Shown one piece after another: positions 34,418 to 43,340 of a stretch of 64,000 nt of DNA. Under the pieces are notes generated by a model. That model was not told where the DNA came from. It did no database searches and saw nothing but the letters and a program-made list of their open reading frames with translations. This DNA is from CAYWXK01 sp964462515 (GTDB taxonomy: Bacteria > Planctomycetota > Phycisphaerae > Sedimentisphaerales > Anaerobacaceae), in assembly GCA_964462515.1 (NCBI GenBank), contig CAYWXK010000006.1:42041-106040 (forward strand), read 5' to 3'. Position numbers and translations under genes: made by a program. The first letter of the stretch is position 1, and every line of letters begins with the position of its first letter.

Positions 34418-34445
34418 ATACTCATTAAAATCAATTTATAACACA

Positions 34446-34473
34446 ATTATAGTTAATATATTTAATTTATCAA
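34446..34473 (-). promoter_or_regulatory. Sigma-70 promoter for the DUF2089 operon
   Basis: On the - strand, TTGATA (34473-34468), a 16-bp spacer and a perfect TATAAT (34451-34446) give a 28-nt leader before the ATG at 34417. Confidence 0.6.
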
Positions 34474-34752
34474 TAAAATTCTTTGATTAAACTAAAAAAA
34501 TAAACAATTTTTCTAATACCAATTGCAGTATGAACTTACAAACCAAACGGACTGTAGCGGATAGGAAAAAGCTGAAAATGCAATCCGCTTATAATGAAAC
34601 GGTTTGACGGAGAGAACGAATATCGAATGTTGAATTTAGAATTAAGAAAACAGAAGACAGAGTGCGGAAGGCGGCGGTGGTGAGACCCTTCGACTCTTTC
34701 GACCAAGCTCAAGACAGGTACGCTCATGGTGACCCGCCGGACGACAGCGGTG
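34474..34752. other. Intergenic region with interspersed repeat fragments
   Basis: 34617-34645 (acgaatatcgaatgttgaat and on) and 34684-34725 (cttcgactctttcgaccaag and on to acaggtacgctcatggtg) belong to repeat families found at several other places here. No gene is seen. Confidence 0.5.
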
Positions 34753-35292
34753 TCACTTTATCAGTTTGGCGATTTGTTTGAATTGGGGATGTTCGGCAGT
34801 TTTAAGAAGCTCAAATAAAGCCATTTCGGTGGTGGTTAATTTAGCGCCGGCAGCGGTCATTTTGGTTATCGCGGCCTGCTTGTTTTCGGGAGTCCTGGAA
34901 GAGATAGCATCGGAAACTACTTCTACTTCGTAATCCAGCTTGATTAAGTCCATTGCTGTTTGATAAATGCAGACATGGGCTTCTATGCCGCACAATAAAA
35001 TCTGTTTGCGGGCTAACTGGTTTAACTTTTCGTTAAACTCTTCGGCGCCGTAGCAACTAAAACTTGCTTTATTTATCGGCTCGATGCCGAAAAGAAGCTG
35101 GGCGATTTGAGGGATTGTTGGGCCGAGAGATTCGGGGCACTGCTGACACCATAATATCGGGATGTCGAGGATTTTGGCGGACTTAATGAGGATTTCGATA
35201 TTCTTAAACAAGATGTCTTTATTGTGCATCAACTGGGCGAGCTTGCCCTGAACATCGACGACAATAAGGCAACAATTTTGAATGTTGAGCAT
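34753..35292 (-). CDS. Isochorismatase-like cysteine hydrolase
   Basis: 179 residues from the ATG at 35292; the upstream in-frame ATG (35349) would translate a palindromic repeat and is not favoured. LIVVDVQGKLAQLM supplies the catalytic Asp and GIEAHVCIYQTAMDLI the nucleophilic Cys of the isochorismatase/nicotinamidase superfamily. The ending EMALFELLKTAEHPQFKQIA resembles YcaC-type hydrolases. The substrate is unknown. The protein is cytoplasmic and appears to be transcribed alone. Confidence 0.85.
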   Translation of the reverse strand: MLNIQNCCLIVVDVQGKLAQLMHNKDILFKNIEILIKSAKILDIPILWCQQCPESLGPTIPQIAQLLFGIEPINKASFSCYGAEEFNEKLNQLARKQILLCGIEAHVCIYQTAMDLIKLDYEVEVVSDAISSRTPENKQAAITKMTAAGAKLTTTEMALFELLKTAEHPQFKQIAKLIK

Positions 35293-35313
35293 TTTTAATT
35301 TTCCAAATGACAA

Positions 35314-35332
35314 CCCCGCGTAAAACGCGGGG
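35314..35332. repeat. Perfect palindrome CCCCGCGT-AAA-ACGCGGGG
   Basis: An 8-bp GC-rich stem with a 3-nt loop sits 22 nt upstream of the isochorismatase-like start codon, between it and the anti-sigma gene stop. On the - strand it is followed by only a weak T-run, so it may be a repeat or attenuator rather than a terminator. Confidence 0.6.
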
Positions 35333-35375
35333 CTAAATATTTTTGACATTGCGAACGACAGAAAGAAACAATCTG

Positions 35376-36368
35376 TTATTTGTCGGCGACGACTGTAATT
35401 GCCAGGCTTACCTTTGCATCGGTTTTCAACTGGCTGGTGGATTTTTTAATTGTTTTTGACCAGCCTGTCAAGATGGGTTTGGGGATTTTAGTAGTAGTGA
35501 TGAGGTCGGATGCTGCGGCATCAATGGCGGTCAGGATATCTTTGCCAGGAAGAAGCTCGACTATATTGTTTAAGGCAGCAAAATCTTTTGCAACCCGGAT
35601 AGATCTTTCGAGGCTATCCTGGCCGGCGATTTGAAGAATCTGGTCGGCGGTAACTGCGTTGACGGCAACCTGCCGGCCAAAGGTGTCAGTATAGACCAGC
35701 AGTGTCGCGGAATCAAACTTGTCCCATACGGTTTCGAGGTCGGCCAGGAGAGACGCAAGGCCTTTGCGACTACAAGCGAGGATGTATTCGGCTCTATCGG
35801 GCTGACGTGTCAGAGATGTGCAGTCAACACTGTCATTGTCGGCGATGGCCTTACTGACAGAGGCATCAACCTGGATGAAGGAATCGGTTTCGAGCTCAAG
35901 CCTGGCGGCAAATTGTGCTGGCCTGGTGGTTGATAAGGCTGTGGCCGACCCGGGTAAGGGGGGGAGGTGGCGAGTAGCAATGGCCGGCGGCGCCGGGGTA
36001 GTCTGCGGGGCTACGATGTTATAAACAACAACAGACAGAACAGCAACCAGGGCGATAATAGCAGCAGCAGCGAGGAGCTTGCGAACAAACAATTGCCTTT
36101 CTCCTGCGAGCTGCTCGATAGAAGATGGAGGCTCGCCGAGCAGTGTTTTTCTCTCGAGGGCTGCAATTATGTTCCGTGAAAGGGCTGCGGGAGCGTGTGC
36201 GGAAGGCAAAGAAGTCAGGAGCAATCTGCAGTTTTTAAGCTGGCGGAGACGGCCAGCGATTGCCGGGTCGTGGGCTACAAGCCGTTGGACCTCGGTTTGC
36301 TGCCTGGGGGGCAATTCTCCATCAATAAAGCTATTTAGTAATTCATCGATTTTTGGATTGACCTTCAT
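35376..36368 (-). CDS. Membrane anti-sigma factor
   Basis: 330 residues from the ATG at 36368, overlapping the sigma gene by 26 nt. The N-terminal helical segment (KIDELLNSFIDGELPPRQQT and HDPAIAGRLRQLKNC) is an anti-sigma domain of the RsiW/zf-HC2 shape, but it lacks the H-x3-C-x2-C zinc motif. One membrane segment follows (LLAAAAIIALVAVLSVVVYN), then a periplasmic domain of about 200 residues of unknown fold. It is expected to hold the ECF sigma factor inactive until an envelope signal. Identification rests on context plus N-terminal shape. Confidence 0.8.
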   Translation of the reverse strand: MKVNPKIDELLNSFIDGELPPRQQTEVQRLVAHDPAIAGRLRQLKNCRLLLTSLPSAHAPAALSRNIIAALERKTLLGEPPSSIEQLAGERQLFVRKLLAAAAIIALVAVLSVVVYNIVAPQTTPAPPAIATRHLPPLPGSATALSTTRPAQFAARLELETDSFIQVDASVSKAIADNDSVDCTSLTRQPDRAEYILACSRKGLASLLADLETVWDKFDSATLLVYTDTFGRQVAVNAVTADQILQIAGQDSLERSIRVAKDFAALNNIVELLPGKDILTAIDAAASDLITTTKIPKPILTGWSKTIKKSTSQLKTDAKVSLAITVVADK

Positions 36369-36969
36369 TGCACATAGTCTCCATAACTTGTCTGAGGCTG
36401 CTTCTGGCCCTACTAAGTCTGCTTCTGACGGTGCCCAGCTCGATGTTAAGAACTCTGGCAATCTGGGCGTAAGTCATACCTTCGATATCCCGCAAGACGA
36501 TGATGGTTCTATGGGCGTCATCGAGGCCCATCAAGGCGTCAAGGGCAAGTCGGCATAGCTCCCTGTTTTGAGCGATTGCTGCCGGGTCAGGAGAGCTATC
36601 ATCGTTTAGAAACTGCTGCAACTGCTGCTTTGCATGGTGGTCATACTCATCATCGTCTGCACTTAGAGAACTGGTGCTGAATTTAGCTCGTCTCTGGCAA
36701 TAACTTATGGTCAGATTAACAGCGATTCTAAAAAGCCATGTATAAAAGCTGCTTCTGGCCTGGAACTTATCAATGTTCTCTAATACTTTGACAAACGTTT
36801 CCTGAGTAAGTTCCGCGGCATCATCGGGATTTACGCAGATTTTTCGAACGACGTTATAGAGGCGGTCCTGGTATTTGAGAATAAGGCGTTCCATAGCGGC
36901 TGGGTGGCCCAGCCGGCACTGGTCAACCAATACTGCATCATCGATATTTGCGTTGTTGGTTTCAGCCAC
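36343..36969 (-). CDS. ECF-type RNA polymerase sigma factor
   Basis: 208 residues from a GTG with AAGGG upstream. Region 2 (LILKYQDRLYNVVRKICVNP, DDAAELTQETFVKVLENIDK, SSFYTWLFRIAVNLTISYCQ) and region 4 (LMGLDDAHRTIIVLRDIEGM, TYAQIARVLNIELGTVRSRL) are clear. Between them is a charged, His/Gln-rich linker that is longer than usual. It is the first gene of an operon with its anti-sigma factor. The genes it controls cannot be told from the sequence. Confidence 0.94.
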   Translation of the reverse strand: MAETNNANIDDAVLVDQCRLGHPAAMERLILKYQDRLYNVVRKICVNPDDAAELTQETFVKVLENIDKFQARSSFYTWLFRIAVNLTISYCQRRAKFSTSSLSADDDEYDHHAKQQLQQFLNDDSSPDPAAIAQNRELCRLALDALMGLDDAHRTIIVLRDIEGMTYAQIARVLNIELGTVRSRLSRARSSLRQVMETMCNEGQSKNR

Positions 36970-37261
36970 GCCCTTTTCCCTTAATTAGACCGCAATCCGC
37001 CCAAAAAGTTCCTATAAAAAGGGGCAAAAGCAGGTTAATACCAATTTTAGCGAGAATTTGCTGAATCGACTATTTGTGCCCAGACCCGGATTCCTGCTTC
37101 CGCAGGAATGACAGGACAAAGCAATCGACAAATCCGAACTAAGATTTGGCATAACCGTGCGTATATAATTACAGATTATGTATTTTTGGTCAATCGAATT
37201 TGGGAAGGCAGGATGATATCAGATACACTGCTACTAATCTGTTACTCGTGATTTGAGGAGT
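36970..37261. other. Intergenic region upstream of the ECF sigma gene
   Basis: No gene is seen. 37083-37116 (ggattcctgcttccgcaggaatgaca) is a short hairpin of the ATTCC...GGAAT family found at several intergenic positions here. Confidence 0.45.
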
Positions 37262-37353
37262 TGTCATTGCGAGGAGTCCCACCAAAGGTGGGGCGACGAA
37301 GCAATCTCTTATCCTCGATTCATTGAGATTGCTTCACTTCGTTCGCAATGACA
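37262..37353. repeat. 92-bp nested palindromic element
   Basis: Outer arms TGTCATTGCGA (37262-37272) and TCGCAATGACA (37343-37353) are exact complements. So are the inner arms GAAGCAATCTC (37298-37308) and GAGATTGCTTC (37325-37335), and a small hairpin CCCACC-AAA-GGTGGG lies at 37278-37292. A related element is at 49831-49940. The layout resembles small non-autonomous interspersed repeats; no coding capacity. Confidence 0.85.
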
Positions 37354-37402
37354 TATCATCGTTCTATGAGTAACAGACCACTACAGCAGCTTGAAAAAGA
37401 AT

Positions 37403-37435
37403 GGGGCCTATCCACAGCTAATCGGGATAGGCCCC
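37403..37435 (-). terminator. Rho-independent terminator for the gene at 37493-40387
   Basis: An 11-bp perfect stem GGGGCCTATCC / GGATAGGCCCC with an 11-nt loop is followed, on the - strand, by ATTCTTTTTC. It lies about 58 nt downstream of the - strand stop codon. Confidence 0.75.
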
Positions 37436-37492
37436 ACTAATGTACAATTACCGGCTAATCGGATTAGTCGGTCTATCAACGCTGTTCACGGC

Positions 37493-40387
37493 TTATCGTG
37501 GCCACAATACCTCCTGAAGCCACACATCCGCCAGAATGGCATAATCTCTGAAGTCAACAATACCATCGTTATTAATATCAGCAATCTTGGCCTTGCTAGA
37601 TGACAGACGGTCGCTCGGGATGATTTGGCGGGCCTGACTGGCGCTCTGCCAGTAAAGGCGTGCCACGGCGTCACCGCCATTTTCGTAGTATTCAAATCTG
37701 ATGGGGTATTCCTGTCCGGCTTGCAGGGCTATCGTCCCGCTGTGGTCGGCTGCCCCCTGCTCGAACCACCAATCGACAACCAGCTGGTCGTTCACCCACA
37801 GACGCGCACCGTCATCGGTATTCGTGGTGAACGTGTAGGTCTCGGAGTATAGCGGTTTAACCTGGCCCGTCCACCGCACCGCGAAATCATCTGCCCTCAT
37901 GCTCGGGTCTGGCACGCCGGTACCCCAGCCAAAGTCCACGGTCAGGTCTGTGCGGGTCAGCATCAGAGTTACCCAGGCATTGGTTGGAGGACCTCCACCG
38001 TCCGTATACCAATACTCACCCTTCAGGCCGGAGCTGACACCACCGGGCGTCAGCCAGTTGTCCGCAAGTATGTCAAGGTCGTAGTAGTCGGGGAAGCAGT
38101 CGTTGTTTAAATCGCCTTTTATACGGTCAGGTATGCATCTGGTGGGGTAGAGCCGTATGTCGTCAACATATATGGTTCCTGTACCACCAGGCGTCTGAGC
38201 ATCTCTGTTGCCAATACCTATAGTAATCTTCTTGATAGCTGCTAAGTTCACGTCGGCAAAATCCTCCAGGGCAATGTCCCACGGCTGCCAGGTATTTGTC
38301 AGAACTGCATTGGGGTCGGGGTTTGTTACCGTTGCCGTGTTCTGGCTTGAATCCTGCAGAGTAACATACAGCGGCGCAGCAGTGTTGCTCCTTATGCCAA
38401 TGTCTTGATGAGATGCCAGTTGTGGCGGAGACTGATTAATGCTGACATTTTTGAAGACGGCTGTGCAGGTTGCTGCAGCGTTACGAGCGGTCAGTGACAG
38501 GCCTATATAGACCGGGTCGGTCATATAGATAGTCATCTGGCCGACCGTAGTCCAATCGCTGCCATTAGATGAGCAAGCACCATAGAACATATCACCATAT
38601 CGTTCAATCAGCACCCAGTACGGTGCAGTAATGCCGGTCTGGTTGGTGTTTGTGCTTGCACCAGCGGTGGACCCACGATACTGGAAGGCGGCGCCATTGG
38701 CAGGTGTGATGCACATCATTGCGTGTGGAGAGTTAGCATCTGTTGATTGGCGAACCATCACGCCGGCTTTCGCCCATTCGTCGGTGTTACTGACACTTTC
38801 AACCTTCGCCATAATTATGCAGTTGCCGCTTATCTGTGTGTAGGCATAGTGGAACTCATCGTGGTAGGATGTTGGTTTCCTGACGTCCGGCACATCCCAG
38901 ATGTCCGTACCCGAAGCGGTCATTGTGTAGGTGCCCAGAGACTCTGCGAAGGTGCCGGGAGGTGATGACGGATATCCTTTAAGCCACAATGTTAGTGCCT
39001 TAACGCCGTATGCAGACCAATCCTGGGTGGTATCAAACGTGCGGTCAACCTCAGAATGATAAGGTAACTTTGCGTTGTTATAATCAACCGGCATCGACTG
39101 CTTGCCTCCGTGAACGATGGTTACCTCGGCATAATCAGGGTCGCGATAACCAGCCTTTGAGCCGGTCTCGTTGCCGGGGCCGCCGAAGCCAAGTCCATCT
39201 TTCCACGTCTCGCATATTATGTTAGGTGAGGTATTGGTGTACTTCTCAAAATCCTCTACGACAATGCACGGTAGGGTGGTAAAGCTCCAGAGATGACCTG
39301 TAACGGTGGGTGGGCCGATTTCGTCAACCTGCCACTGATAGGTCTTGCCTAATTCGAGAGTGCCGGGGTCATAAGTTTGGCCGGCAGGCGAAGGCGTAAC
39401 TTTCTGCATTTTTCCTGCTTTGCCGAACCACAGGTCGCGTGAAGTGGCAAAAGCCGCCTCTTTCCAGCTCAAGTCGGCATTCAGGGAGACACCAGTAGCG
39501 CCATCGGCGGGGCTTAGATTAACCGCCGCCGGCCCGTTGAAGATAGATGAGACATCGTCAAATGTAAAACGGTAGCCGGGTGGTGTAGGGTCTTCGTTTA
39601 ACCCGGCGATACCGCTTTTGCGGTAATTTTTATCCATAAAGTTTGAATTCGGAAAGACCTTGACATCAACTATCCAAAAAGTATCTGTATCATCTGCATC
39701 CTCCCACCAATCTTTTGCATTGGTATCGATGAGGGTCGGCGTCCTCGCCACCAGCGGGCCACCTTTGTATTCGTAGAGACTACCAGTAACATACACCGGG
39801 CCTGAACCCACAATATCCAGCACAGCATAGTAGCTCTTGTCAGGGTCAGCACCAGGTATCTGCACAGTGAAACTCGTGCTCATAATGTTGCTTAGACAGA
39901 TATATTTCTGCACTTCAATCTCAAGGCGTGCCGGGGCATTTTCCCAGCTCATCAGAAGCGCGTACCCACTGGCGTAAACGCCTGGGTATGGTAGTACACC
40001 CCCCCCGCCAGGGTGATTGAAGTATTGTGTCCTGCCCGATATAGCATATATAGACTGTTTACTCGAAGAGGCCTGACCATCGGCATTAAGCACGGCCCCC
40101 AAACGGACATCGGTGAATTCCTCTTGTGAACCTATGCCCATACCGAATGCCGAGCCGTTAGCATCAACCGACAGGGGTTCACTGAGAACGAGGAAATCGT
40201 TGCTGCCAGGACCATCCTGTATAGTGTGGGTGAATGTCTTGGTAACGTCTTGAATGCAATACCACTGCCAGGTCTGGTCGAACGTCATATCATTGAAGTC
40301 CTCGGACCAGTTGGCTTCCACAATACCACAGGCCATCGTAAGCAATACGACTAAAGCACAAATTGATACTAACTTTTTTCTGGACAT
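37493..40387 (-). CDS. Large secreted PA14/dockerin protein
   Basis: 964 residues. Signal peptide (LVSICALVVLLTMACGIVEA), then a beta-rich region of about 280 residues. An Fn3-like segment follows (VNLSPADGATGVSLNADLSW), then a galactose-binding-like region (YGVKALTLWLKGYP) with a nested LamG-like segment (ITAPYWVLIERYGDMFYGAC). A dockerin-like EF-hand (GDLNNDCFPDYYDLDILADN) precedes a PA14 domain (GLKGEYWYTDGGGPP, TFTTNTDDGARLWVNDQLVV). A final EF-hand ends the protein (DINNDGIVDFRDYAILADVW). No catalytic motif is seen; it is probably a carbohydrate-binding surface protein. AAAGGAGG precedes the ATG, and a terminator follows the gene. Confidence 0.85.
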   Translation of the reverse strand: MSRKKLVSICALVVLLTMACGIVEANWSEDFNDMTFDQTWQWYCIQDVTKTFTHTIQDGPGSNDFLVLSEPLSVDANGSAFGMGIGSQEEFTDVRLGAVLNADGQASSSKQSIYAISGRTQYFNHPGGGGVLPYPGVYASGYALLMSWENAPARLEIEVQKYICLSNIMSTSFTVQIPGADPDKSYYAVLDIVGSGPVYVTGSLYEYKGGPLVARTPTLIDTNAKDWWEDADDTDTFWIVDVKVFPNSNFMDKNYRKSGIAGLNEDPTPPGYRFTFDDVSSIFNGPAAVNLSPADGATGVSLNADLSWKEAAFATSRDLWFGKAGKMQKVTPSPAGQTYDPGTLELGKTYQWQVDEIGPPTVTGHLWSFTTLPCIVVEDFEKYTNTSPNIICETWKDGLGFGGPGNETGSKAGYRDPDYAEVTIVHGGKQSMPVDYNNAKLPYHSEVDRTFDTTQDWSAYGVKALTLWLKGYPSSPPGTFAESLGTYTMTASGTDIWDVPDVRKPTSYHDEFHYAYTQISGNCIIMAKVESVSNTDEWAKAGVMVRQSTDANSPHAMMCITPANGAAFQYRGSTAGASTNTNQTGITAPYWVLIERYGDMFYGACSSNGSDWTTVGQMTIYMTDPVYIGLSLTARNAAATCTAVFKNVSINQSPPQLASHQDIGIRSNTAAPLYVTLQDSSQNTATVTNPDPNAVLTNTWQPWDIALEDFADVNLAAIKKITIGIGNRDAQTPGGTGTIYVDDIRLYPTRCIPDRIKGDLNNDCFPDYYDLDILADNWLTPGGVSSGLKGEYWYTDGGGPPTNAWVTLMLTRTDLTVDFGWGTGVPDPSMRADDFAVRWTGQVKPLYSETYTFTTNTDDGARLWVNDQLVVDWWFEQGAADHSGTIALQAGQEYPIRFEYYENGGDAVARLYWQSASQARQIIPSDRLSSSKAKIADINNDGIVDFRDYAILADVWLQEVLWPR

Positions 40388-41396
40388 AAATTCCTCCTTT
40401 CAGGAAACAAAAACATTTAACACTGACGCGCACTGACTTGCCTGGCGCGGACTTAAATTGAGTCGTCCATCGTCTCTTGTCCCTCGTGCATATACCCTTA
40501 CCTTAAATCTGACCGATGAGCGGCAATCACCTCTATTCGGGATTCCGATTAACATTTTTACAAACACCTTCCCCCCTCCTAACTAATGTATTATATAAAA
40601 ATCTTCTGCTAATTGCAACAGTTTTATAAGATTTTTTTCTATTTTACAGATTTTGCTGCGAAACCACCAAAAATTCAGGAATTTGCTCTCCAAAACCGCT
40701 TTTGGCCCACTGCCGTAAGGCATCCCCCAGTGGAGATTTTTACATACCACAACCATCTCCGCATCTGATGAAAACTGGGCTTTTCGGCGATTTTTGGCAT
40801 TACCCCGCTCTTACAGATAGGGCAATCAAGCCCACCTGTCCTGCGATTTTTTATGTTCTCTTAAGTCCGGGTGCACGTCATCTTTGTAGGTAAAATCTCG
40901 ATTTTTAGAAAAATTTATCTATGGACACTGTCATTCCGGCCTTGAGCCGGAATCCAGAGGTAATGGATACTGGATTCCCGCCCGTTCGACTTCGCTCAGG
41001 GCAGGCCCTGCGCGGGAATGACAAGGTAAGGGGTAATCTGGCAAATCCGTCCTGCCGGACAGAACTGCCGGAGATTGGAGGAAAAAACATCAGCAAAGCA
41101 AGAAACCTCCCTACTAACTTGACGTGCACCCTTTAAGTCCTCTCGGATAACACTACAGCGCAAATAAAGCTCAAGAAACGAAGGTAACAGAGGCACAAAC
41201 TGCCTCTGTTACCTTTCTGCTTCAGTTGGTCTGCTCTGATTACCTGCAACTTATACCAATAAGTTAGAAAGTGCCGAGAAGGTTGCACATAATAACAGTA
41301 TAAGGAGCTGGATTCCCGCCCCGCCAGACAAATGGCGGGCAAGCTTCGCGGGAATGACAGGATCGGGTAATCGGCAATTAATAAATAGAATCGGTA
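40388..41396. other. 1-kb gene-free region with hairpins
   Basis: Nothing coding is recognised. Contents: a long leader for the gene starting at 40387; AAAAATCTT/AAGATTTTT complementary runs (40599-40638); a hairpin with CCACTG/CAGTGG arms (40708-40734); ATTCCGGC/GCCGGAAT (40932-40952) running into a repeat cluster to 41024; the 15-bp hairpin at 41181-41215; and another GGATTCCCGCC...GCGGGAATGACA element (41310-41360). Confidence 0.55.
41181..41215. repeat. Perfect 15-bp hairpin AAGGTAACAGAGGCA / TGCCTCTGTTACCTT
   Basis: The stem is perfect with a 5-nt loop (CAAAC). On the - strand it lies 182 nt after the PEP-CTERM gene and is followed by CGTTTCTTG, so it may end that transcript. The T-run is short, so a terminator role is only possible. 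Confidence 0.6.
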
Positions 41397-41909
41397 TTAG
41401 CGTTTTTTTCTGCCAATCAGGCCGAGGCCGCCAAGACCCAGTAGCGCTATAGTAGCCGGCTCAGGAACACCTTCAACCGACATACGTCCGCTCATTCGAA
41501 TACCTTGTACCTCATAGCCATAAAAGTTACCCCAAACTATGTCACTGGCATACGCATGTCCATAACCTGCTGCATCTACATTAGCTATAAGATCCGTGGT
41601 AAATAGACCGGGTACTCCCCAGTCATTCTCAGTAATAAATTCGAAAGGGAGCCCAGAAGCCGTGCCGTCATCGTCCTCGCTGGCAACGGTCATCCACCCG
41701 ACGTCCTTTAGGTTCAATTCCAACAAAGCCACGTAGCTCCAATTGTATTGGGGAAAACCTGTATCAACGATTGTATGTGAAGACCAGCACACACTTGTCT
41801 CAGGTTTATAGTCTTGCAAAAAAAAGTCCCATTCTGCCGGGTTATCAGCTTTTACCGGTGAAACAAACGCCAAAACAAAAGAAATCAAACAAATCATTTT
41901 TCTACACAT
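41397..41909 (-). CDS. PEP-CTERM exported protein
   Basis: 170 residues from the ATG at 41909, which has GAGGAGG six nt upstream; an upstream GTG would translate that site. Signal peptide (MICLISFVLAFVSPVKA), a beta-rich middle of about 120 residues without a named domain, and a C-terminal PEP-CTERM sorting signal: VPEPATIALLGLGGLGLIG followed by RKKR. Such proteins are cut by an exosortase and are usually tied to extracellular polysaccharide. No exosortase gene is in the window. Confidence 0.88.
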   Translation of the reverse strand: MCRKMICLISFVLAFVSPVKADNPAEWDFFLQDYKPETSVCWSSHTIVDTGFPQYNWSYVALLELNLKDVGWMTVASEDDDGTASGLPFEFITENDWGVPGLFTTDLIANVDAAGYGHAYASDIVWGNFYGYEVQGIRMSGRMSVEGVPEPATIALLGLGGLGLIGRKKR

Positions 41910-42585
41910 ATTACTCCTCCTCACAAATCAAAACTACACTAATACACTTATTCTGGCTACGAGCCAGAACATCGATTGTCCTCAACAGGCACAAACCTAT
42001 CTGACATTAAGTTTTGCCTGCCTCAAACAACCTTACTAACAACAAGCACGCAAATCTTCAACAAACCTGCGCTTGTCAGACAAATTTTTACGGGGCTTGC
42101 CCTTCTCTCCTGTGAGAAAATCGCTGAGAGCTTTCAGGCAAAATACCAACGCCATGAAAGCCCAGCTTTCAGTGCAAAGCACCCTCTATCCACTTTTTTC
42201 ACCACATTCAGTTTGTCTATTTATACCAGATTAGCTATGTTCTTGTCAAGTAAATTTTTACGAAATGTCAGTAAATTTTTGATTAAAATTTTATAAGGCA
42301 CGTAACCTCTGCATTTACAAGAGTTTGCACCCTTTCTACGGAGAAAAAAGGCCAAAAAAATTTTGTCGGGACAATTATTTTTTCACCTTTTTCGCAGAGG
42401 AGACCATTTTGCCGCGTAGAAATGCCCCCACTTATAAAACGCTCGATTTCGGCTGCGGAAAACCGGCAGGGCTAACCGCCAATGGTTCGACAGGCTCACC
42501 ATCCCGAGCAGAGTCGAGGGAGTATGTTTGGGACACCTTTATCTGCGGGTGCAAATTCGCTCATATCCCTGATGACATCAAACAA
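41910..42585. other. Gene-free region with small hairpins and repeat fragment
   Basis: Contains hairpin TTCTGGCT-ACG-AGCCAGAA (41951-41969), a near-direct repeat of GTAAATTTTT (42249 and 42270), and a fragment of the interspersed family gttcgacaggctcaccatcc to gagtcgaggg (42484-42522). Open frames here look like repeat translations, not genes. Confidence 0.5.
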
Positions 42586-43113
42586 TTATTTGACTAATTT
42601 AAGAAGAATCTCAGATGAGAGGCGTCTGTCAGCGGGGCAGATGAAGGTTACCTGCAATACATAGGTTTGAGCGGCCTGTGTTTCAAAATCGAGGCTGAAC
42701 TGATAGGCTCTGAGGAAGTCCAGCCAATGCCCATTATTTTTGACGGGGTCGGTCAGGTTAAGGTCCGGCCGCCATATAAAGAGTCTTTCGCCTTTAGGGT
42801 CGGTTGAACGCTGGACATATTCATACAATTCAAAGCGAAAGACGCCCGGCGACTTTATTGGCGAGCCAAACAGGTCCAACAGACCGACATAAAGATTTAC
42901 CTGTGCAGTTTTGGTGTCAGCGGCGGGGTTAATAAGCTCGGTCAAAGGCATAATGTCGAGCTTCGCGGGAGCGTAGAGGGTATAAATGGACGCATCCAAG
43001 CCGTCATCCGTTTTAGGTAGGGATTGGAGGGTTGTTGGCAGAGAATTACAGCCGGCGCCGAGCCAGAAAAGAGTAAAAAAAAATGACAGCGATACGAAAA
43101 AAATGACTTTCAT
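42586..43113 (-). CDS. Hypothetical lipoprotein
   Basis: About 175 residues from the ATG at 43113 (an in-frame GTG lies at 43122). A hydrophobic leader ends in lipobox LGAGC (Cys22). The mature part includes TLYAPAKLDIMPLTELI, QVNLYVGLLDLFGSPIKSPG, VFRFELYEYVQR and HWLDFLRAYQFSLDFE, ending in a beta-strand-rich segment with CPADRRLSSEILLKL. I do not recognise the family, but the layout is that of a small envelope lipoprotein. It is transcribed divergently from the prepilin gene. Confidence 0.75.
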   Translation of the reverse strand: MKVIFFVSLSFFFTLFWLGAGCNSLPTTLQSLPKTDDGLDASIYTLYAPAKLDIMPLTELINPAADTKTAQVNLYVGLLDLFGSPIKSPGVFRFELYEYVQRSTDPKGERLFIWRPDLNLTDPVKNNGHWLDFLRAYQFSLDFETQAAQTYVLQVTFICPADRRLSSEILLKLVK

Positions 43114-43340
43114 TTTTAGCACTTTTCAGATAGATACTCTTTTCACAAAATAGTGCGGTTAAATACAGATATATAACTTACCTGAAACTGAGTAATTTGT
43201 GAACCTGTAATTTCAAAAACGCAAAATATAACGTTACATATTCAGTAATAGCAAATTGTTGTTTAAGCAGCAGAATCACATTACAATGTTATACGTGATT
43301 ACAGTTGGTTTTGTTTATTTGAAAGAAAAAGGGTAGAGAG

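Noticed and set aside
37262..37353. CRISPR-like array
   Set aside because: Single nested palindrome without regularly spaced repeats; no cas genes or arrays were seen anywhere in the window.
40388..40620. Possible riboswitch in the leader of the gene starting at 40387
   Set aside because: The leader is long and has complementary runs, but no conserved core of a known riboswitch class was recognised.
42325..42597. 90-codon + strand frame with a TLDFGCGKPAG start resembling a methyltransferase motif
   Set aside because: The rest is the translation of an interspersed repeat (GSTGSPSRAESRE), and the frame has no ribosome binding site; judged non-coding.
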